Shown: piece by piece, positions 35,380-44,845 of the stretch
Position numbering within the stretch: position 1 is the stretch's first letter
Layout: the number at the start of each line of letters is the position of its first letter
NCBI GenBank assembly: GCA_904374485.1
Contig: CAJFFX010000003.1
Location: 1-64,000 of the forward strand
Reading direction: 5' to 3'
DNA: 64,000 bases
Source: Candidatus Pseudoscillospira falkowii
GTDB lineage: Bacteria > Bacillota > Clostridia > Oscillospirales > Oscillospiraceae
The notes under the pieces: generated by a model
The model's input: only the letters and a program-made list of their open reading frames with translations
The model's database searches: none
Told to the model about the DNA's origin: nothing
Translations under genes and position numbers: made by a program

Positions 35380-36219
35380 TCAATCCTGTTCCATGGCGCA
35401 CAGCAGCGCGCCGGCGGCGGTGACAAAGCTCGGCATGCCGGCTTTGACAAAGCGGATGCCGCTCAGATCCTCAAAGAGATCGAAGACCTCCCGGGAGCCG
35501 GGCAGGTCTGCCAGGGTGCCCGCCAGGATGGCCGTATCGCAGTTCACGCTGCGGCAGGCCAGCATGGCCTCGGTGCCCACCACCTCCAAAATCAGGTTCA
35601 CCAGCGCCGCCGCCGCGTCCTTTTCGCTGACGCCGTCCTCGGGCCGGAGCTTTCCGAAATTGGACAGCGTCAGCCGCTGGTCCAGGCTTTCAAGATCCTT
35701 CAGTTCCAGGTCGGCCACGGCAATGTCGGCGTTGCGGCGGTCGCCCTTGCTGGCGAGATGGGTGATCTCCGTGTAGTTGGCCGAGCCCACCAGGCGGGAG
35801 CCAAGGCCCATCAGCGTGCCGCCGCCCACGGCGGAGCCGAAGATGTGGCGGGGCGCTTTGCCCTGCTCGGCGTAGACCAGGGCCGTGCCCGTGCCCATAT
35901 TGACCACCACGCCCTTTTCCCGGGCGCTGAAGCGCAGGGCGCCGGCGGCCATGGCCTCGATCTCATTGATCCGGCGCACAGGGACGTCCAGGATCCTGTC
36001 CCCCGCTTCGGCGGCGCGGCCGCCGGTGACGGCCACATAGGCAAAATCCTCCTCCGTCAGGGCGTTGTCCGCGGCAAAGCGGCTCAGGGCCGCGCCGAAG
36101 GTCTTGTGGTCTCCCATGGGACCCATGCGCATGGGGACGATGAACTTCTTTCCGTCCTCCGTCATGGCCATCAGCTTTGTGGAGGAACTGCCCGCGTCCA
36201 GTCCGAGGATCAGCTTCAT
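35380..36219 (-). CDS. coaW: Type II pantothenate kinase (CoaW family)
   Basis: 279 residues of the acetate-kinase-like fold. It has the phosphate-binding start LGLDAGSSSTKL, an adenosine motif VVNMGTGTALVY, AVGGGTLMGLGSRL and LASKGDRRNADIAV, matching Staphylococcus aureus CoaW and eukaryotic PanK. It would phosphorylate pantothenate, the first step of coenzyme A synthesis. The start overlaps the stop of the nucleotidyltransferase gene upstream (ATGA). A BadF-type ATPase is a less likely alternative because no activase cysteines are seen. Confidence 0.82.
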   Translation of the reverse strand: MKLILGLDAGSSSTKLMAMTEDGKKFIVPMRMGPMGDHKTFGAALSRFAADNALTEEDFAYVAVTGGRAAEAGDRILDVPVRRINEIEAMAAGALRFSAREKGVVVNMGTGTALVYAEQGKAPRHIFGSAVGGGTLMGLGSRLVGSANYTEITHLASKGDRRNADIAVADLELKDLESLDQRLTLSNFGKLRPEDGVSEKDAAAALVNLILEVVGTEAMLACRSVNCDTAILAGTLADLPGSREVFDLFEDLSGIRFVKAGMPSFVTAAGALLCAMEQD

Positions 36220-36953
36220 GCCTCCTGCACCTCCTTGAGATAGGTTTCCACCTGCTGCAGCTGCTGCGGCGTGTTCACACCCAGCATCTCCTCGGCCGTG
36301 CAGGCCGCGCAGACGCCCACGCGGCCGCCCTCCGCCTGCAGAATGGCGGGCACGTCCGTCAGGTAATATTCCCCCTGGGCGTTGTCGTTTTTCAGCTGCC
36401 CCAGGGCAGCGAAGAGCTTTTTCGCGTCGAATACATAAACGCCCGCGTTCAGCTCGCGGATCTTTTTCTGCTCCGCCGTGCAGTCCTTATCCTCCACCAC
36501 CCGGTCAAAGGTGCCGTCGGCCCGGCGCAGGATGCGGCCGTAGGGCAGATCCTCCCGGCACACCGCCGCCAGGATCGTGCAGACGTTGCCCTCCCTTTCG
36601 TGGGTTTCAAACATGGTGCGGTAGGTCTCCTCCTGCATCAGGGGCATGTCGCCGCAGCAGACCAGCACGGGGCCGTCGTATCCCGCCAGGGCCTCCCGCG
36701 CGCAGGACACGGCGTGGCCCGTGCCCAGCTGCTCTTCCTGCACGGCGAAGGGATAGCCCGCAAAGGCCTTCTCCACCATCTCCCGCTTATAGCCGGCCAC
36801 GATCACGATGTCCTCCCGCTCCAAAAACCGCAGGCCCTCCAGCACATAGCCCAGCAGGGGCTTTCCCAGGGCTGTGCGCAGCACCTTGGGCAGGTCGCAG
36901 TTTTCCGTCTGCAGGCGTGTTCCCTTGCCCGCGGCCAAAACAATGGCTTTCAT
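36216..36953 (-). CDS. NTP transferase, GlmU N-terminal-domain-like
   Basis: 245 residues containing only the nucleotidyltransferase domain: LAAGKGTRLQTENCDLPKVL (nucleotide loop), GTGHAVSCA, VCCGDMPLM (metal Asp) and ELNAGVYVFD. It resembles the uridylyltransferase half of GlmU but lacks the left-handed beta-helix acetyltransferase half, so it is either a stand-alone UDP-GlcNAc pyrophosphorylase-like enzyme or acts on another sugar phosphate. ATG 36953 gives the canonical MKAIVLAAG start. Confidence 0.85.
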   Translation of the reverse strand: MKAIVLAAGKGTRLQTENCDLPKVLRTALGKPLLGYVLEGLRFLEREDIVIVAGYKREMVEKAFAGYPFAVQEEQLGTGHAVSCAREALAGYDGPVLVCCGDMPLMQEETYRTMFETHEREGNVCTILAAVCREDLPYGRILRRADGTFDRVVEDKDCTAEQKKIRELNAGVYVFDAKKLFAALGQLKNDNAQGEYYLTDVPAILQAEGGRVGVCAACTAEEMLGVNTPQQLQQVETYLKEVQEA

Positions 36954-37006
36954 TCGATCCCATCCCATCTATTGCAAAAATTTTTTGTTTCGCGTTGGCA
37001 GGGCCT

Positions 37007-37035
37007 ATTGTATCATAGAAAAACCTTCCTGTCTA
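37007..37035 (-). promoter_or_regulatory. Promoter of the NTP transferase-coaW operon
   Basis: Minus strand TAGACA (37030-37035), 17 bp, TACAAT (37007-37012). Confidence 0.7.
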
Positions 37036-37124
37036 AATTTTTTATGATTTCCATCCTTTCGACAGATACTGATAGCGCATCGTTTCCAAAAGCGAATCAA
37101 CGCATCGAAAGGTGGAATGTTTCT

Positions 37125-38063
37125 ATGTCACGCATCGTCATCGCCCTGGGCGGCAACGCCCTGGGAAACACCGCCCAGGAACAGCAGCAGAAGATCCGCC
37201 GCGCCGCGCCGGCGCTGATCGGCCTGATCCAGCAGGGCAACGAGATCCTCGTCAGCCACGGCAACGGCCCCCAGGTAGGCATGATCAACCTGGCCTTTGA
37301 CGAAGCCGCCAAGGCAGACAAGCGCATCGAGCGCATGGATCTGCCGGAATGCACCGCCATGAGCCAGGGCTATATCGGCTATCACCTGCAGAAGGGCATC
37401 ACCCGGGAGGTGCGCCGGGCGGGCAAGCCCTGGAAAACCGCCACCGTGGTCACCCAGGTCGTCGTGGACGGCCAGGACCCGGCCTTCCGCAACCCCACCA
37501 AGCCCATCGGCGGTTTTTACGACGGCAAAACCGCCGCCAAATTGATGAAGGAAAACCCCGGCGTCACCTTTGTGGAGGACGCCGGCCGGGGCTGGCGGCA
37601 GGTGGTGGCCTCCCCCAAGCCCCTGGATATCGTGGAAAAGGATTCCATCCGCTCGCTGCTGGACGACGACTTCATCGTCATCGCCTGCGGCGGGGGCGGC
37701 GTGCCGGTGATCCGGGACAAGGACGGCGACCTGCACGGCGTGAGCGCCGTCATCGACAAGGATTTCTCCGCCGCAAAGCTGGCGGAGCTGGTAGACGCGG
37801 AGTACCTCTTCATCCTCACCGCCGTGGACCATGTGGCCATCAACTACGGCACGCCGGAGCAGAAGGAGCTGTGGGAAATGAGCCTTTCCGACGCGGAGCG
37901 CTACTGCGCCGAGGGGCAGTTCGCCCCAGGGAGCATGCTCCCCAAGGTCCAGGCGGCCATGAGCTTCGTAAAAAGCGGCAAGGGCCGCAAGGCCATCATC
38001 GCCTCCCTGGAAAAAGCCCCCGATGCCATCCGCGGCGAAAGCGGGACGGTGATCCACCAGTAA
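37125..38063 (+). CDS. arcC: Carbamate kinase
   Basis: 312 residues, the full length of the family. Signatures are IVIALGGNAL, SHGNGPQVG, CTAMSQGYIGYHLQ, the ACGGGGVPV loop and KDFSAAKLAELV. It transfers phosphate between carbamoyl phosphate and ADP to make ATP. No arginine deiminase or ornithine carbamoyltransferase gene lies beside it, so the carbamoyl phosphate source (arginine, agmatine, purine or citrulline breakdown) is not shown here. AAAGGTGG precedes the ATG. Confidence 0.96.
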   Translation: MSRIVIALGGNALGNTAQEQQQKIRRAAPALIGLIQQGNEILVSHGNGPQVGMINLAFDEAAKADKRIERMDLPECTAMSQGYIGYHLQKGITREVRRAGKPWKTATVVTQVVVDGQDPAFRNPTKPIGGFYDGKTAAKLMKENPGVTFVEDAGRGWRQVVASPKPLDIVEKDSIRSLLDDDFIVIACGGGGVPVIRDKDGDLHGVSAVIDKDFSAAKLAELVDAEYLFILTAVDHVAINYGTPEQKELWEMSLSDAERYCAEGQFAPGSMLPKVQAAMSFVKSGKGRKAIIASLEKAPDAIRGESGTVIHQ

Positions 38064-38086
38064 TGCGGCAAAAAGCGCAGGATCAA

Positions 38087-38126
38087 AATTGCGCTTGGCG
38101 AAGATTCGCCAAGCGCAATTTTTTAT
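38087..38126 (+). terminator. Terminator of carbamate kinase
   Basis: Long perfect stem (38087-38102 with 38105-38120) followed by TTTT. A second hairpin, CGGCGGCGG / CCGCCGCCG, lies just beyond near 38132-38155. Confidence 0.88.
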
Positions 38127-38166
38127 GTTCCCGGCGGCGGCAAAGCCGCCGCCGGAAGGATATGCT

Positions 38167-41109
38167 TCAGGGCGTCAGGGCGGTCCAGACCTCCGCGCCG
38201 CCGCGCTTGTCCCAGGTATGGCCGTTGGCCGCTTCCATGATCGTTTCCCAGGCCCAGTGGCGGCTGGTCAAATCGGTGAACGCCGTCAGGTCCTCCGCAT
38301 GGGCAGCCAGGAATGCCGTGTCGGCGCGGCGGCCCAGCATCCGGTTGACGATAGCGGTCACCTCGGCCCGGGTGATGCTGCTGCCGGGCCGGAAGGTCCC
38401 GTCGCCGTAGCCCTCGATCCAGCCGTACTGCACGGCCCCCGCCACGTCGGCATAGAACCAGTCGCTTTCATGTACGTCGGTGAAGCACGTTTCTCCGCCT
38501 GCGGGCGCTTTGGCAAACCGCATGGCGATGGCGGTGAACTCCGCCCGGGTGATGGCCCGCTCCGGCTCATAGCGGCCGTCGCCCACGCCGTTGAGGATGC
38601 CCAGGGAGGCCAGTGTATGCACAGCCTCGGCATACCACGCACCATCGTCCACATCCGCAAAGGTGACGGTGGTCGTCACATCCTTGTCCAGCAGCAGATT
38701 GTAGAACATCTGCGCCGCCTCGGCGCGGGTCATGTTCCGGTCGGGGCCGAATGCGCCATCGGGATAACCTGCCAGATAGGCCATATGATCGATGGTATTC
38801 AGCCAACCGGATACGCCGGTATCATCCGGGTCGGCAACCGTTTCGGTCTCCGCAAAGACCGCCTCGATGGTGTGGCGGGTGCGGACATTCTCAAAGGTGT
38901 AGGAACTGACGGCCCCCACGCTCTCCCCGTCCACCAGCACGTCGGCGATCTCATAGCCCTCGCCGGGGGTGATGGTGAAGGTCTTGTCGCCGCCGCGCAC
39001 CACTTGTACGCTGCCGCTGGGACTGATGGCGCCGCCCTCGCCGGCGCTGGCGGTAATGGTGTAGCGGGTGACGCCGCCGCTGCCGCCGGACTGGACGGTG
39101 AAGGTCAGGGGCACGGTGGCCGTGACAGTGTTGGTACCACCGATTCCGGTGACTGTCAGCGTCGCGTCATAGTTTCCCGCCGCAAGGCCGGCGTTGGGCT
39201 GAACGGTGAAGGTGGCGGTGGCATTGGGGGCCAGAGTGATAGAACCTTCAGTCCAGCCGTCGCCCGTCGCCACGATGTCGTAATTCGTCAGGGTGGGCAG
39301 CGTGATGGTGACGCTCTGGTTGCCCGTGTTGGTGATGGTCACAGTCTGGGCCGCAGGCTGGGTGTAACCGGTCTGGACGGAACCGAAGTCCAGTTCTGCC
39401 GGATCGGCTTTGATGGTGTATACCGGGGCTTCTTTCACAGTAACATGGAATACATAGCTGTTTAAAACTGTCGCCTCTGGATCATTGTCAGAACCAATGT
39501 CAATAAAATTATAAGGAGATTTATAAAAAAGTTCTGGATCCGCTCCATTTTTGACAATGTAACCATAGATTTCCACCATATACTGATTGGAGCCGTTCCG
39601 CTCATCTTCTTTTCCCTCTATGGGGATTTCCGACACGCTTGTCTGAACCCGGTTGAGCATGCCGCTTCCCTCGCTGGAGGAAAACAACTCCGGTTCTTCC
39701 TCACTGCGCGGGCCATTCGTACTCTGTTCATATTCATCCCACCAGCAGTATCGGAAATAAACATATTCACCTTCCTCGCTGCCCTGTTCCTCCAGTAACA
39801 GCGGATGGGACACTTTGACTCCTGCGCTGTGGGCTTGGTCATCTAATTGCACGGTCAGGCTGCTGTTTTCCTGTGCTTTACCGTCTACCGAATAGTCCAC
39901 CGTGGGATTTTGCAGCGCGTAAGATACAGTAGCTTTTGGCGTGGTCAGTTTGGTCTCAATTTTCCCCGTATCGGTCAACGGTATGCTGCCAAGCATCCAG
40001 CTCACATCATAACCGGGTCTTTCCGCCGGTGTATTCTCCAGGGTGGGAAGAATATAGGCAGCGTCTTTTTCCCAAAACTCTGTCCCTTCGATTCGGGTAT
40101 ATTGAATCGACTGGTAATTCAGTTTCTCCTGCTCGATGTCCGTATCTCCAAATTGGATAGTCAACGGGTATGTCATGGCGTTGCGGATGGCGCTGGTGCC
40201 CGGCTGCACGTTTAGCCTATAATCCCAATAACTGGTGTTGTCGCGAAAAATAATCAACAGATTGCTGTTCCCTGTCTTGAATGCACTATCGCCGTACCCC
40301 GTAAAATTGGAATCCCAGCCATCTCCCTGTCGCTTTACGACGATCTGGGAGATACGGCTGCTATAAAAAGCCTCGCTGCCAATGGTCTCTACCGAGGCGG
40401 GAATCACGACCCGCGCGTCTACACCATCGGCAAAACAATTTCGAAATGTCTGTCTGCCGATACAGGTTAAGGATGCAGGAAGTTCAAAAACAGTGCCGTC
40501 ATCACTGCTGCTCAGGCGGATATATTGTAGGCCGCTGCAACCGTTGAACGCTGAACCGGAATCTTGATTTCCAAGGCTTTTCAGCGTGTCCGGCAGGATA
40601 ACGCCGGTCAGACCGCTGCAGCCGCTGAAGGCACTTTTTTCTATTGTCTCTACTTTGGTTTTGGACAAATCCAGTATGCCGGAGAGATAAGTGCAGCTCA
40701 TTGCCGCCTGACTTTGGATGGTAGTTAGGCTGGCAGCTTTGGAAAAATCAATCTTGACCATCTTGTATTTTTCTGTGTATTTTTTGTCGCCGCTATAATT
40801 GTAATTGGTAATTACCTGATTCTTTTGTTTGTCGTTGCTCCAGGCATCTCTAAAACCATCCTTGGCAATGATGGTGACGCTCTCAGGAACAGTAATGGAA
40901 AAATACATAAGTTTTTTCTCGGGGTTTATGCGCTCATACCATTCCTTTGAAATTCCGTAGTAAGTTCCATTTGTGATGACCAGTCCCTCCACCGGCACTT
41001 CCATAGGATTATCTGCTGTAAGGCCATCACCCGCTGCCGCTGCTGCCGTCGGCAGTAATCCAAGCGCCAAGACCAGCGACAGAAAGAGCGCGATAAGCCG
41101 TTTTTTCAT
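38167..41109 (-). CDS. Large SLH-anchored surface protein with leucine-rich repeats
   Basis: 980 residues. A signal peptide ([17 protein letters not shown], cleavage near AAAAAG) is followed by BspA-type leucine-rich repeats (about residues 100-270, e.g. [20 protein letters not shown]), a middle region with no match I know, an all-beta SPD-2/Hydin-like domain (about 600-720), a bacterial repeat with GGAISPSGS (about 725-790) and three SLH units at the C-terminus. It should sit on the cell surface and may bind host or other proteins. The first half is AT-richer than the SLH end, suggesting a mosaic origin. It lies 43 bp after the zinc-ribbon gene with no terminator between, so they form one operon. 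AGGAGGG precedes the ATG. Confidence 0.9.
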   Translation of the reverse strand: MKKRLIALFLSLVLALGLLPTAAAAAGDGLTADNPMEVPVEGLVITNGTYYGISKEWYERINPEKKLMYFSITVPESVTIIAKDGFRDAWSNDKQKNQVITNYNYSGDKKYTEKYKMVKIDFSKAASLTTIQSQAAMSCTYLSGILDLSKTKVETIEKSAFSGCSGLTGVILPDTLKSLGNQDSGSAFNGCSGLQYIRLSSSDDGTVFELPASLTCIGRQTFRNCFADGVDARVVIPASVETIGSEAFYSSRISQIVVKRQGDGWDSNFTGYGDSAFKTGNSNLLIIFRDNTSYWDYRLNVQPGTSAIRNAMTYPLTIQFGDTDIEQEKLNYQSIQYTRIEGTEFWEKDAAYILPTLENTPAERPGYDVSWMLGSIPLTDTGKIETKLTTPKATVSYALQNPTVDYSVDGKAQENSSLTVQLDDQAHSAGVKVSHPLLLEEQGSEEGEYVYFRYCWWDEYEQSTNGPRSEEEPELFSSSEGSGMLNRVQTSVSEIPIEGKEDERNGSNQYMVEIYGYIVKNGADPELFYKSPYNFIDIGSDNDPEATVLNSYVFHVTVKEAPVYTIKADPAELDFGSVQTGYTQPAAQTVTITNTGNQSVTITLPTLTNYDIVATGDGWTEGSITLAPNATATFTVQPNAGLAAGNYDATLTVTGIGGTNTVTATVPLTFTVQSGGSGGVTRYTITASAGEGGAISPSGSVQVVRGGDKTFTITPGEGYEIADVLVDGESVGAVSSYTFENVRTRHTIEAVFAETETVADPDDTGVSGWLNTIDHMAYLAGYPDGAFGPDRNMTRAEAAQMFYNLLLDKDVTTTVTFADVDDGAWYAEAVHTLASLGILNGVGDGRYEPERAITRAEFTAIAMRFAKAPAGGETCFTDVHESDWFYADVAGAVQYGWIEGYGDGTFRPGSSITRAEVTAIVNRMLGRRADTAFLAAHAEDLTAFTDLTSRHWAWETIMEAANGHTWDKRGGAEVWTALTP

Positions 41110-41152
41110 AATCTGTTTCCCTCCTGTTGTACTGAATTTCTGTGCCGGAACC

Positions 41153-42292
41153 TCAAATACGGCTGGCGCCGCTGTCCGCCGGGCTCCCCGCCGCGGCAAG
41201 GGCCCGCGCATCGCGCGCCCGCCGTTTTCTGCCGGTCCGCCCGGCGCACACCGGGCAGCCGCTCTTCTGGCTGCCGGTGCGGGAATAGACGGCAGCTTTC
41301 CACACATGCCCCTCGGCGCACTGCCACCAAACCTTCTTGCGGCTCCCGGCGGTGACCATCTCCGGCGTCAGGTTTCCGTTGAGGGTCGGGTGCCATTGGG
41401 CGGCAACAGCGGGTTCCACCGCGGCCAGATCGTTGAACCCCGGCAGGGCCCGCCGCCCAGCGCAGTAGGGACAGCCGCTGCTATGCTCCGTCCGCGCCGC
41501 CACCACCGCCTGATAGAGGTGGCCTTTCTCACAGGTCCACCATACTTTCCGGTTACTGTAGGGCGACACGGTTTCCGGCGTCAAGCTGCCGTTCTTTTCA
41601 GCGTGCCACTCCCTGGCGATGTCCGGATAGAGCGTTTTCAAATCGTTCTCGCCGGGCAGCACGGTTTTTCCCGCGCACACCGGACAGCCCGCGCCGTTGG
41701 CCGTCCGGGAAAAGACCGCCGCCTGCCATTCATGCCCTTTTTCACAGCGCCACCAGACTTTCCGGTGGCTTCCCGCCGTCACATCCCGGGGCGTCAGGGA
41801 GCCGTTTCGGACGGGATGCCACTGCTTTGCCAAATCGGGGCAGGTGGTCGCCAAATCGTTTTCTTCCCGCACGACGGCGCGGTTGGCGCACACCGGACAG
41901 CCGCAGCCGGCCGTTCTGGCGTTTACCCGGGCCATCCACTCGTGCCCTTTTTCGCACTGCCACCAAACCACCCTGTGACTGCCGGGCACAACATCTCCCG
42001 GCGTAAGGGGCAGATTTTTTGTGGGGTGCCATTCCTTTGCCAGGTCCGGAAACAGCGTCCCCAAATCGGTTTCCCCAGGGGCTGCCTTCTTCCCGACACA
42101 GTAAGGGCAGCGACTCCGCGACGAGGCGCGGGTATGGATATCGCACTGCCACTCGTGCCCCTTTTCACACCGCCACCACACCCGCCGGCTGCTGCCCCGG
42201 CTCACCGTGTCCGGCGTCAGGGGCAGGTTTTTCGTGGGATGCCACTGGCGGAGCAGCTCCTCGCAGTTTGTGCGCAGGCAATACGCACGCAA
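41153..42292 (-). CDS. Tandem zinc-ribbon repeat protein (DUF4379 type)
   Basis: About 379 residues built from five repeats of 63-66 residues. Each has a WHPTKN-like start, a [11 protein letters not shown] core and a CPxC pair, so each unit supplies CxxGH and CPxC metal ligands. This matches the DUF4379 (PF14311) probable zinc-ribbon family, of unknown function; nucleic-acid binding is plausible. The C-terminus is short and basic. The start is uncertain: the frame is open to an ATG at 42412, but that ATG directly follows a terminator hairpin and crosses the 22 bp inverted repeat. TTG at 42292 is the first usable start inside the fixed region. Cotranscribed with the surface protein. Confidence 0.8.
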   Translation of the reverse strand: MRAYCLRTNCEELLRQWHPTKNLPLTPDTVSRGSSRRVWWRCEKGHEWQCDIHTRASSRSRCPYCVGKKAAPGETDLGTLFPDLAKEWHPTKNLPLTPGDVVPGSHRVVWWQCEKGHEWMARVNARTAGCGCPVCANRAVVREENDLATTCPDLAKQWHPVRNGSLTPRDVTAGSHRKVWWRCEKGHEWQAAVFSRTANGAGCPVCAGKTVLPGENDLKTLYPDIAREWHAEKNGSLTPETVSPYSNRKVWWTCEKGHLYQAVVAARTEHSSGCPYCAGRRALPGFNDLAAVEPAVAAQWHPTLNGNLTPEMVTAGSRKKVWWQCAEGHVWKAAVYSRTGSQKSGCPVCAGRTGRKRRARDARALAAAGSPADSGASRI

Positions 42293-42325
42293 TGACTCTC
42301 TGATATCCTCACCCCCCCGGTTTAA

Positions 42326-42347
42326 GACAGAATCAACCTTCTGTCCC
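42326..42347. repeat. Left inverted repeat of the segment
   Basis: GACAGAA-TCAACC-TTCTGTC then CC; inverse of the right copy. Confidence 0.85.
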
Positions 42348-42414
42348 GGTTTACAGCGAAACGCCGGGTGCGCTCCTGCATCGAATCGCGAAAAGGCGGC
42401 GATAGATCCCATAA

Positions 42415-42441
42415 AATATAAAAAGCCGCTCAGAGAGCGGC
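42415..42441 (-). terminator. Terminator inside the invertible segment, facing the surface operon
   Basis: Minus strand: 7 bp stem GCCGCTC / GAGCGGC (42425-42441), loop 3 nt, followed by TTTTTATATTTT. It would block read-through from the recombinase side into the surface operon. Confidence 0.7.
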
Positions 42442-42531
42442 ATAAGGTTCAGCGATTTAAGCGTGACAAGACAGGCCGGCAAACAGTAAATTTGACGGCC
42501 CGGATTTTTGCACCCCGCTGGGCGAAAATAC

Positions 42532-42560
42532 TTGCTTTTCCGCAAAGGCGCTGGTAAAAT
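42532..42560 (+). promoter_or_regulatory. Promoter inside the invertible segment
   Basis: TTGCTT (42532-42537), 17 bp, TAAAAT (42555-42560) on the plus strand. It now reads toward the right repeat, whose hairpin plus CTGTTTTT forms a terminator. After inversion it would read into the zinc-ribbon and surface-protein genes. Confidence 0.6.
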
Positions 42561-42604
42561 ATTAAATTACAAATCATTATGTAGCAAAATGGCAGACGCC
42601 ATGC

Positions 42605-42635
42605 GGGACAGAAGGTTGATTCTGTCCTGTTTTTC
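42605..42635 (+). repeat. Right inverted repeat, also a terminator-like hairpin
   Basis: GGACAGAA-GGTTGA-TTCTGTCC (from 42606) followed by TGTTTTT; 42605-42626 is the copy shared with the left end. Confidence 0.8.
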
Positions 42636-42639
42636 TTTC

Positions 42640-43485
42640 CTATGACACCAGCCGGAGCATGTCCAGCGTTTTGGCGTGCTCCGCCCCGGTGGAGATGAGG
42701 TAGATGCGCGTGGTCTCAATACTGGAGTGCCCCAGCACGTCGGCCAGCTTCGCCACATCCCGGCAGACCCGATAGAAGGTTCTCGCGAACAGATGCCGCA
42801 GGTTGTGGGGGAAGACCTTGGAGGGCGCGACGCCCGTCTTTTTGCAGAGGGCCTTCATCTCCGCCCAGATTTGTTTCCGTGACAGGCTCATGCCGCCTCG
42901 GGTGAGAAAAATCTCGCCCGAGGCGATTTTCTGCTTTTTGGCGTACTTCAGCAGCTTCTTACAGAGCTTGCCGGGAATGAGAATCGTCCGCACCTTGCCC
43001 TTTAATCGGATCTCCGCCTTACCCATTTCCGCTGCCTCTACGGTGAGATACTGCACCTCGCTGACACGGATACCCGTGCCGCAGATGCTCTCCATGAGCA
43101 GGGCCAGGCGTTCCCTGCCGCTCTCTTTCGCTGCGGCAATCAGACGCTCGTATTCCTCCCGGGTCAGCTCCCGGCTGTCGTCCCGAAAGAGTTTCCTTTG
43201 GAGTTTCAGGTGCTTTACTTTGCAATCAGACCAGCCCATGAAGTCGAAGAACCTATCCAGTGCCGTCAGCTTGCCGTTGACCGTGGAGGGCGAAATCCCG
43301 CCGGCCAGCAGCTGCGCTTTCCAGGCCGCGGCGGCGGCCCTTGTGACCTCGCCTCCATGCACATAGGCGAAGAACTGCCGCACCTGGCACAGATATTTTT
43401 CCCGGGTCGCCGCGCTGCGCTCCTCCGCCTGCAAATAATTCCCGAAGGAAGCCAGCTGTTCCGTTGTTATGATCCTGCGTTCCAT
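42640..43485 (-). CDS. Tyrosine recombinase / site-specific integrase
   Basis: 281 residues, the size of XerC-like recombinases and DNA invertases. An N-terminal SAM-like core-binding domain (TREKYLCQVRQFFAYV) precedes the catalytic domain with Arg in GTGIRVSE, Lys in RLKGKVRT, His-x-x-Arg in HNLRH, His in LGHSSIETT and the Tyr nucleophile in TRIYL. No excisionase or phage genes are nearby. Its 3' end lies 14 bp from the right end of the putative invertible segment, the usual place for a dedicated invertase. Could also be a stranded integrase. Confidence 0.93.
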   Translation of the reverse strand: MERRIITTEQLASFGNYLQAEERSAATREKYLCQVRQFFAYVHGGEVTRAAAAAWKAQLLAGGISPSTVNGKLTALDRFFDFMGWSDCKVKHLKLQRKLFRDDSRELTREEYERLIAAAKESGRERLALLMESICGTGIRVSEVQYLTVEAAEMGKAEIRLKGKVRTILIPGKLCKKLLKYAKKQKIASGEIFLTRGGMSLSRKQIWAEMKALCKKTGVAPSKVFPHNLRHLFARTFYRVCRDVAKLADVLGHSSIETTRIYLISTGAEHAKTLDMLRLVS

Positions 43486-43591
43486 TGTGTTCTCCTTTCC
43501 TTTTTTCTTTGGGTATCCTCGCCGGACATAGGATTATACGCGCATTTTCGCCTGCCCTTCCACTATTTTCCCGAGATTTTCCGAACATACC

Positions 43592-43620
43592 TTGCACATT
43601 CCGCCGCAAAATGCTATATT
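43592..43620 (+). promoter_or_regulatory. Promoter of ychF
   Basis: TTGCAC (43592-43597), 17 bp, TATATT (43615-43620). Confidence 0.75.
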
Positions 43621-43665
43621 TTAATATCAGCAAACGGAATTTCACCGACAAAGGAGAATGTATAG

Positions 43666-44796
43666 ATGAAACTCGGAATCGTGGGTCTGCCCAACGTGGG
43701 CAAGAGCACGCTGTTCAACGCCATCACCAACACCAAACACGCCCAGGCCGCCAACTATCCCTTCTGCACCATCGAGCCCAACACGGGCATCGTCCCCGTG
43801 CCGGACAAGCGGCTGGACAAGCTGTGTGAGATCTGGGAGCCGGACAAGAAAACCAACGCCGTCATCGAATTCGTGGACATTGCCGGCCTGGTGCGCGGCG
43901 CGTCCAAGGGCGCGGGCCTGGGCAACAAGTTCCTGGGCCACATCCGCGAGTGCGACGCCATCGTCCATGTGGTGCGCTGCTTTGACGACGACAACATTGT
44001 CCACGTGGTGGACGACGTCAATGTCCCCGTGGGCGTGGACCCTGAGGGCGACATCGACGCCATCGATATGGAACTGATCCTCTCCGACCTGGAGATGGTG
44101 CAGAACCGCATCGCCCGCCAGACCAAGGCCGCTAAGACCGGCAACAAGGACGCCAAGGCGGAGCTCGCCTGGCTGGAGCCCCTGGCCGCCTGGCTGGGCG
44201 AGGGCAAGAGCGCCCGCACCTTCGCCTTCGACGAGGAGGACGAAGCCCAGACCCTGGCCCGCCGGGAAATGGGCCTGCTCTCCGCCAAGCCCATCATCTA
44301 CGCCTGCAATATGGGCGAGGACGATTTGATGAACGGCATCGAAAACAACAAATACTTCCCCTTGGTCAAGGCCCGGGCCGAAGCCGAGGGTGCCGGCGCC
44401 ATCCCCATCTGCGCCAAGACCGAGGAGGACATCGCCGAGTATTCCCCCGAGGAAAAGGCCGCGTTCCTGGCGGAAATGGGCATCGAGGCCAGCGGCCTGG
44501 ACAACCTGATCGCCGCCAGCTATTCCCTGCTGGGCCTGATCTCCTTCCTGACCGACGGCAAGAAGGAATGCCGCGCCTGGACCATCAAGCGCGGCACCAA
44601 GGCCCCCCAGGCCGCCGGCAAGATCCACTCCGATTTCGAGCGCGGCTTCATCCGCGCCGAGGTGTGCAATTTCGACACACTGATGGAGTGCGGCGGCAAG
44701 ATGAGCGAAGTCAAGGCCCGGGGCCTGTACCGCTCGGAAGGCAAGGAGTATGTGGTGCAGGACGGCGACATCATCGAGTTTTTGTTCAATGTATAA
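43666..44796 (+). CDS. ychF: Redox-regulated ATPase YchF (Obg family)
   Basis: 376 residues. G1 is LPNVGKSTLFN, switch II is DIAGLVRGASKGAGLGN, and the nucleotide-specificity motif NMGEDD departs from NKxD as in YchF/OLA1, which prefer ATP. The C-terminal TGS domain ends EYVVQDGDIIEFLFNV. It binds ribosomes and is linked to stress responses in other bacteria. Strong AAAGGAG site and its own promoter. Housekeeping gene just outside the variable region. Confidence 0.97.
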   Translation: MKLGIVGLPNVGKSTLFNAITNTKHAQAANYPFCTIEPNTGIVPVPDKRLDKLCEIWEPDKKTNAVIEFVDIAGLVRGASKGAGLGNKFLGHIRECDAIVHVVRCFDDDNIVHVVDDVNVPVGVDPEGDIDAIDMELILSDLEMVQNRIARQTKAAKTGNKDAKAELAWLEPLAAWLGEGKSARTFAFDEEDEAQTLARREMGLLSAKPIIYACNMGEDDLMNGIENNKYFPLVKARAEAEGAGAIPICAKTEEDIAEYSPEEKAAFLAEMGIEASGLDNLIAASYSLLGLISFLTDGKKECRAWTIKRGTKAPQAAGKIHSDFERGFIRAEVCNFDTLMECGGKMSEVKARGLYRSEGKEYVVQDGDIIEFLFNV

Positions 44797-44805
44797 CGCA
44801 TTTTT

Positions 44806-44838
44806 CCCGGAGCACGCTGGTGCTCCGGGAATTTTTTT
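44806..44838 (+). terminator. Terminator of ychF
   Basis: 10 bp stem CCCGGAGCAC / GTGCTCCGGG, loop GCTG, then AATTTTTTT. Confidence 0.9.
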
Positions 44839-44845
44839 GCGTTTT

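Larger units (their letters stand above)
42326..42626. other. Putative invertible DNA segment (promoter switch)
   Basis: 301 bp bounded by 22 bp inverted repeats, 42326-42347 and 42605-42626, identical and oppositely oriented. Each repeat is itself GACAGAA-6 nt-TTCTGTC, the arm-spacer-arm layout of a tyrosine recombinase core site, with an asymmetric spacer GGTTGA. The segment holds a plus-strand promoter (42532-42560) and a minus-facing terminator (42418-42441). A tyrosine recombinase gene starts 14 bp away. In the present orientation the promoter points away from the surface-protein operon. Confidence 0.72.

Noticed and set aside
36177-37124. Plus-strand extension upstream of carbamate kinase
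   Set aside because: It is antisense to the nucleotidyltransferase gene; the kinase is full length from 37125.
42293-42412. ATG at 42412 as start of the zinc-ribbon gene
   Set aside because: No ribosome site, it directly follows a terminator hairpin, and the added residues cross the inverted repeat and match nothing.
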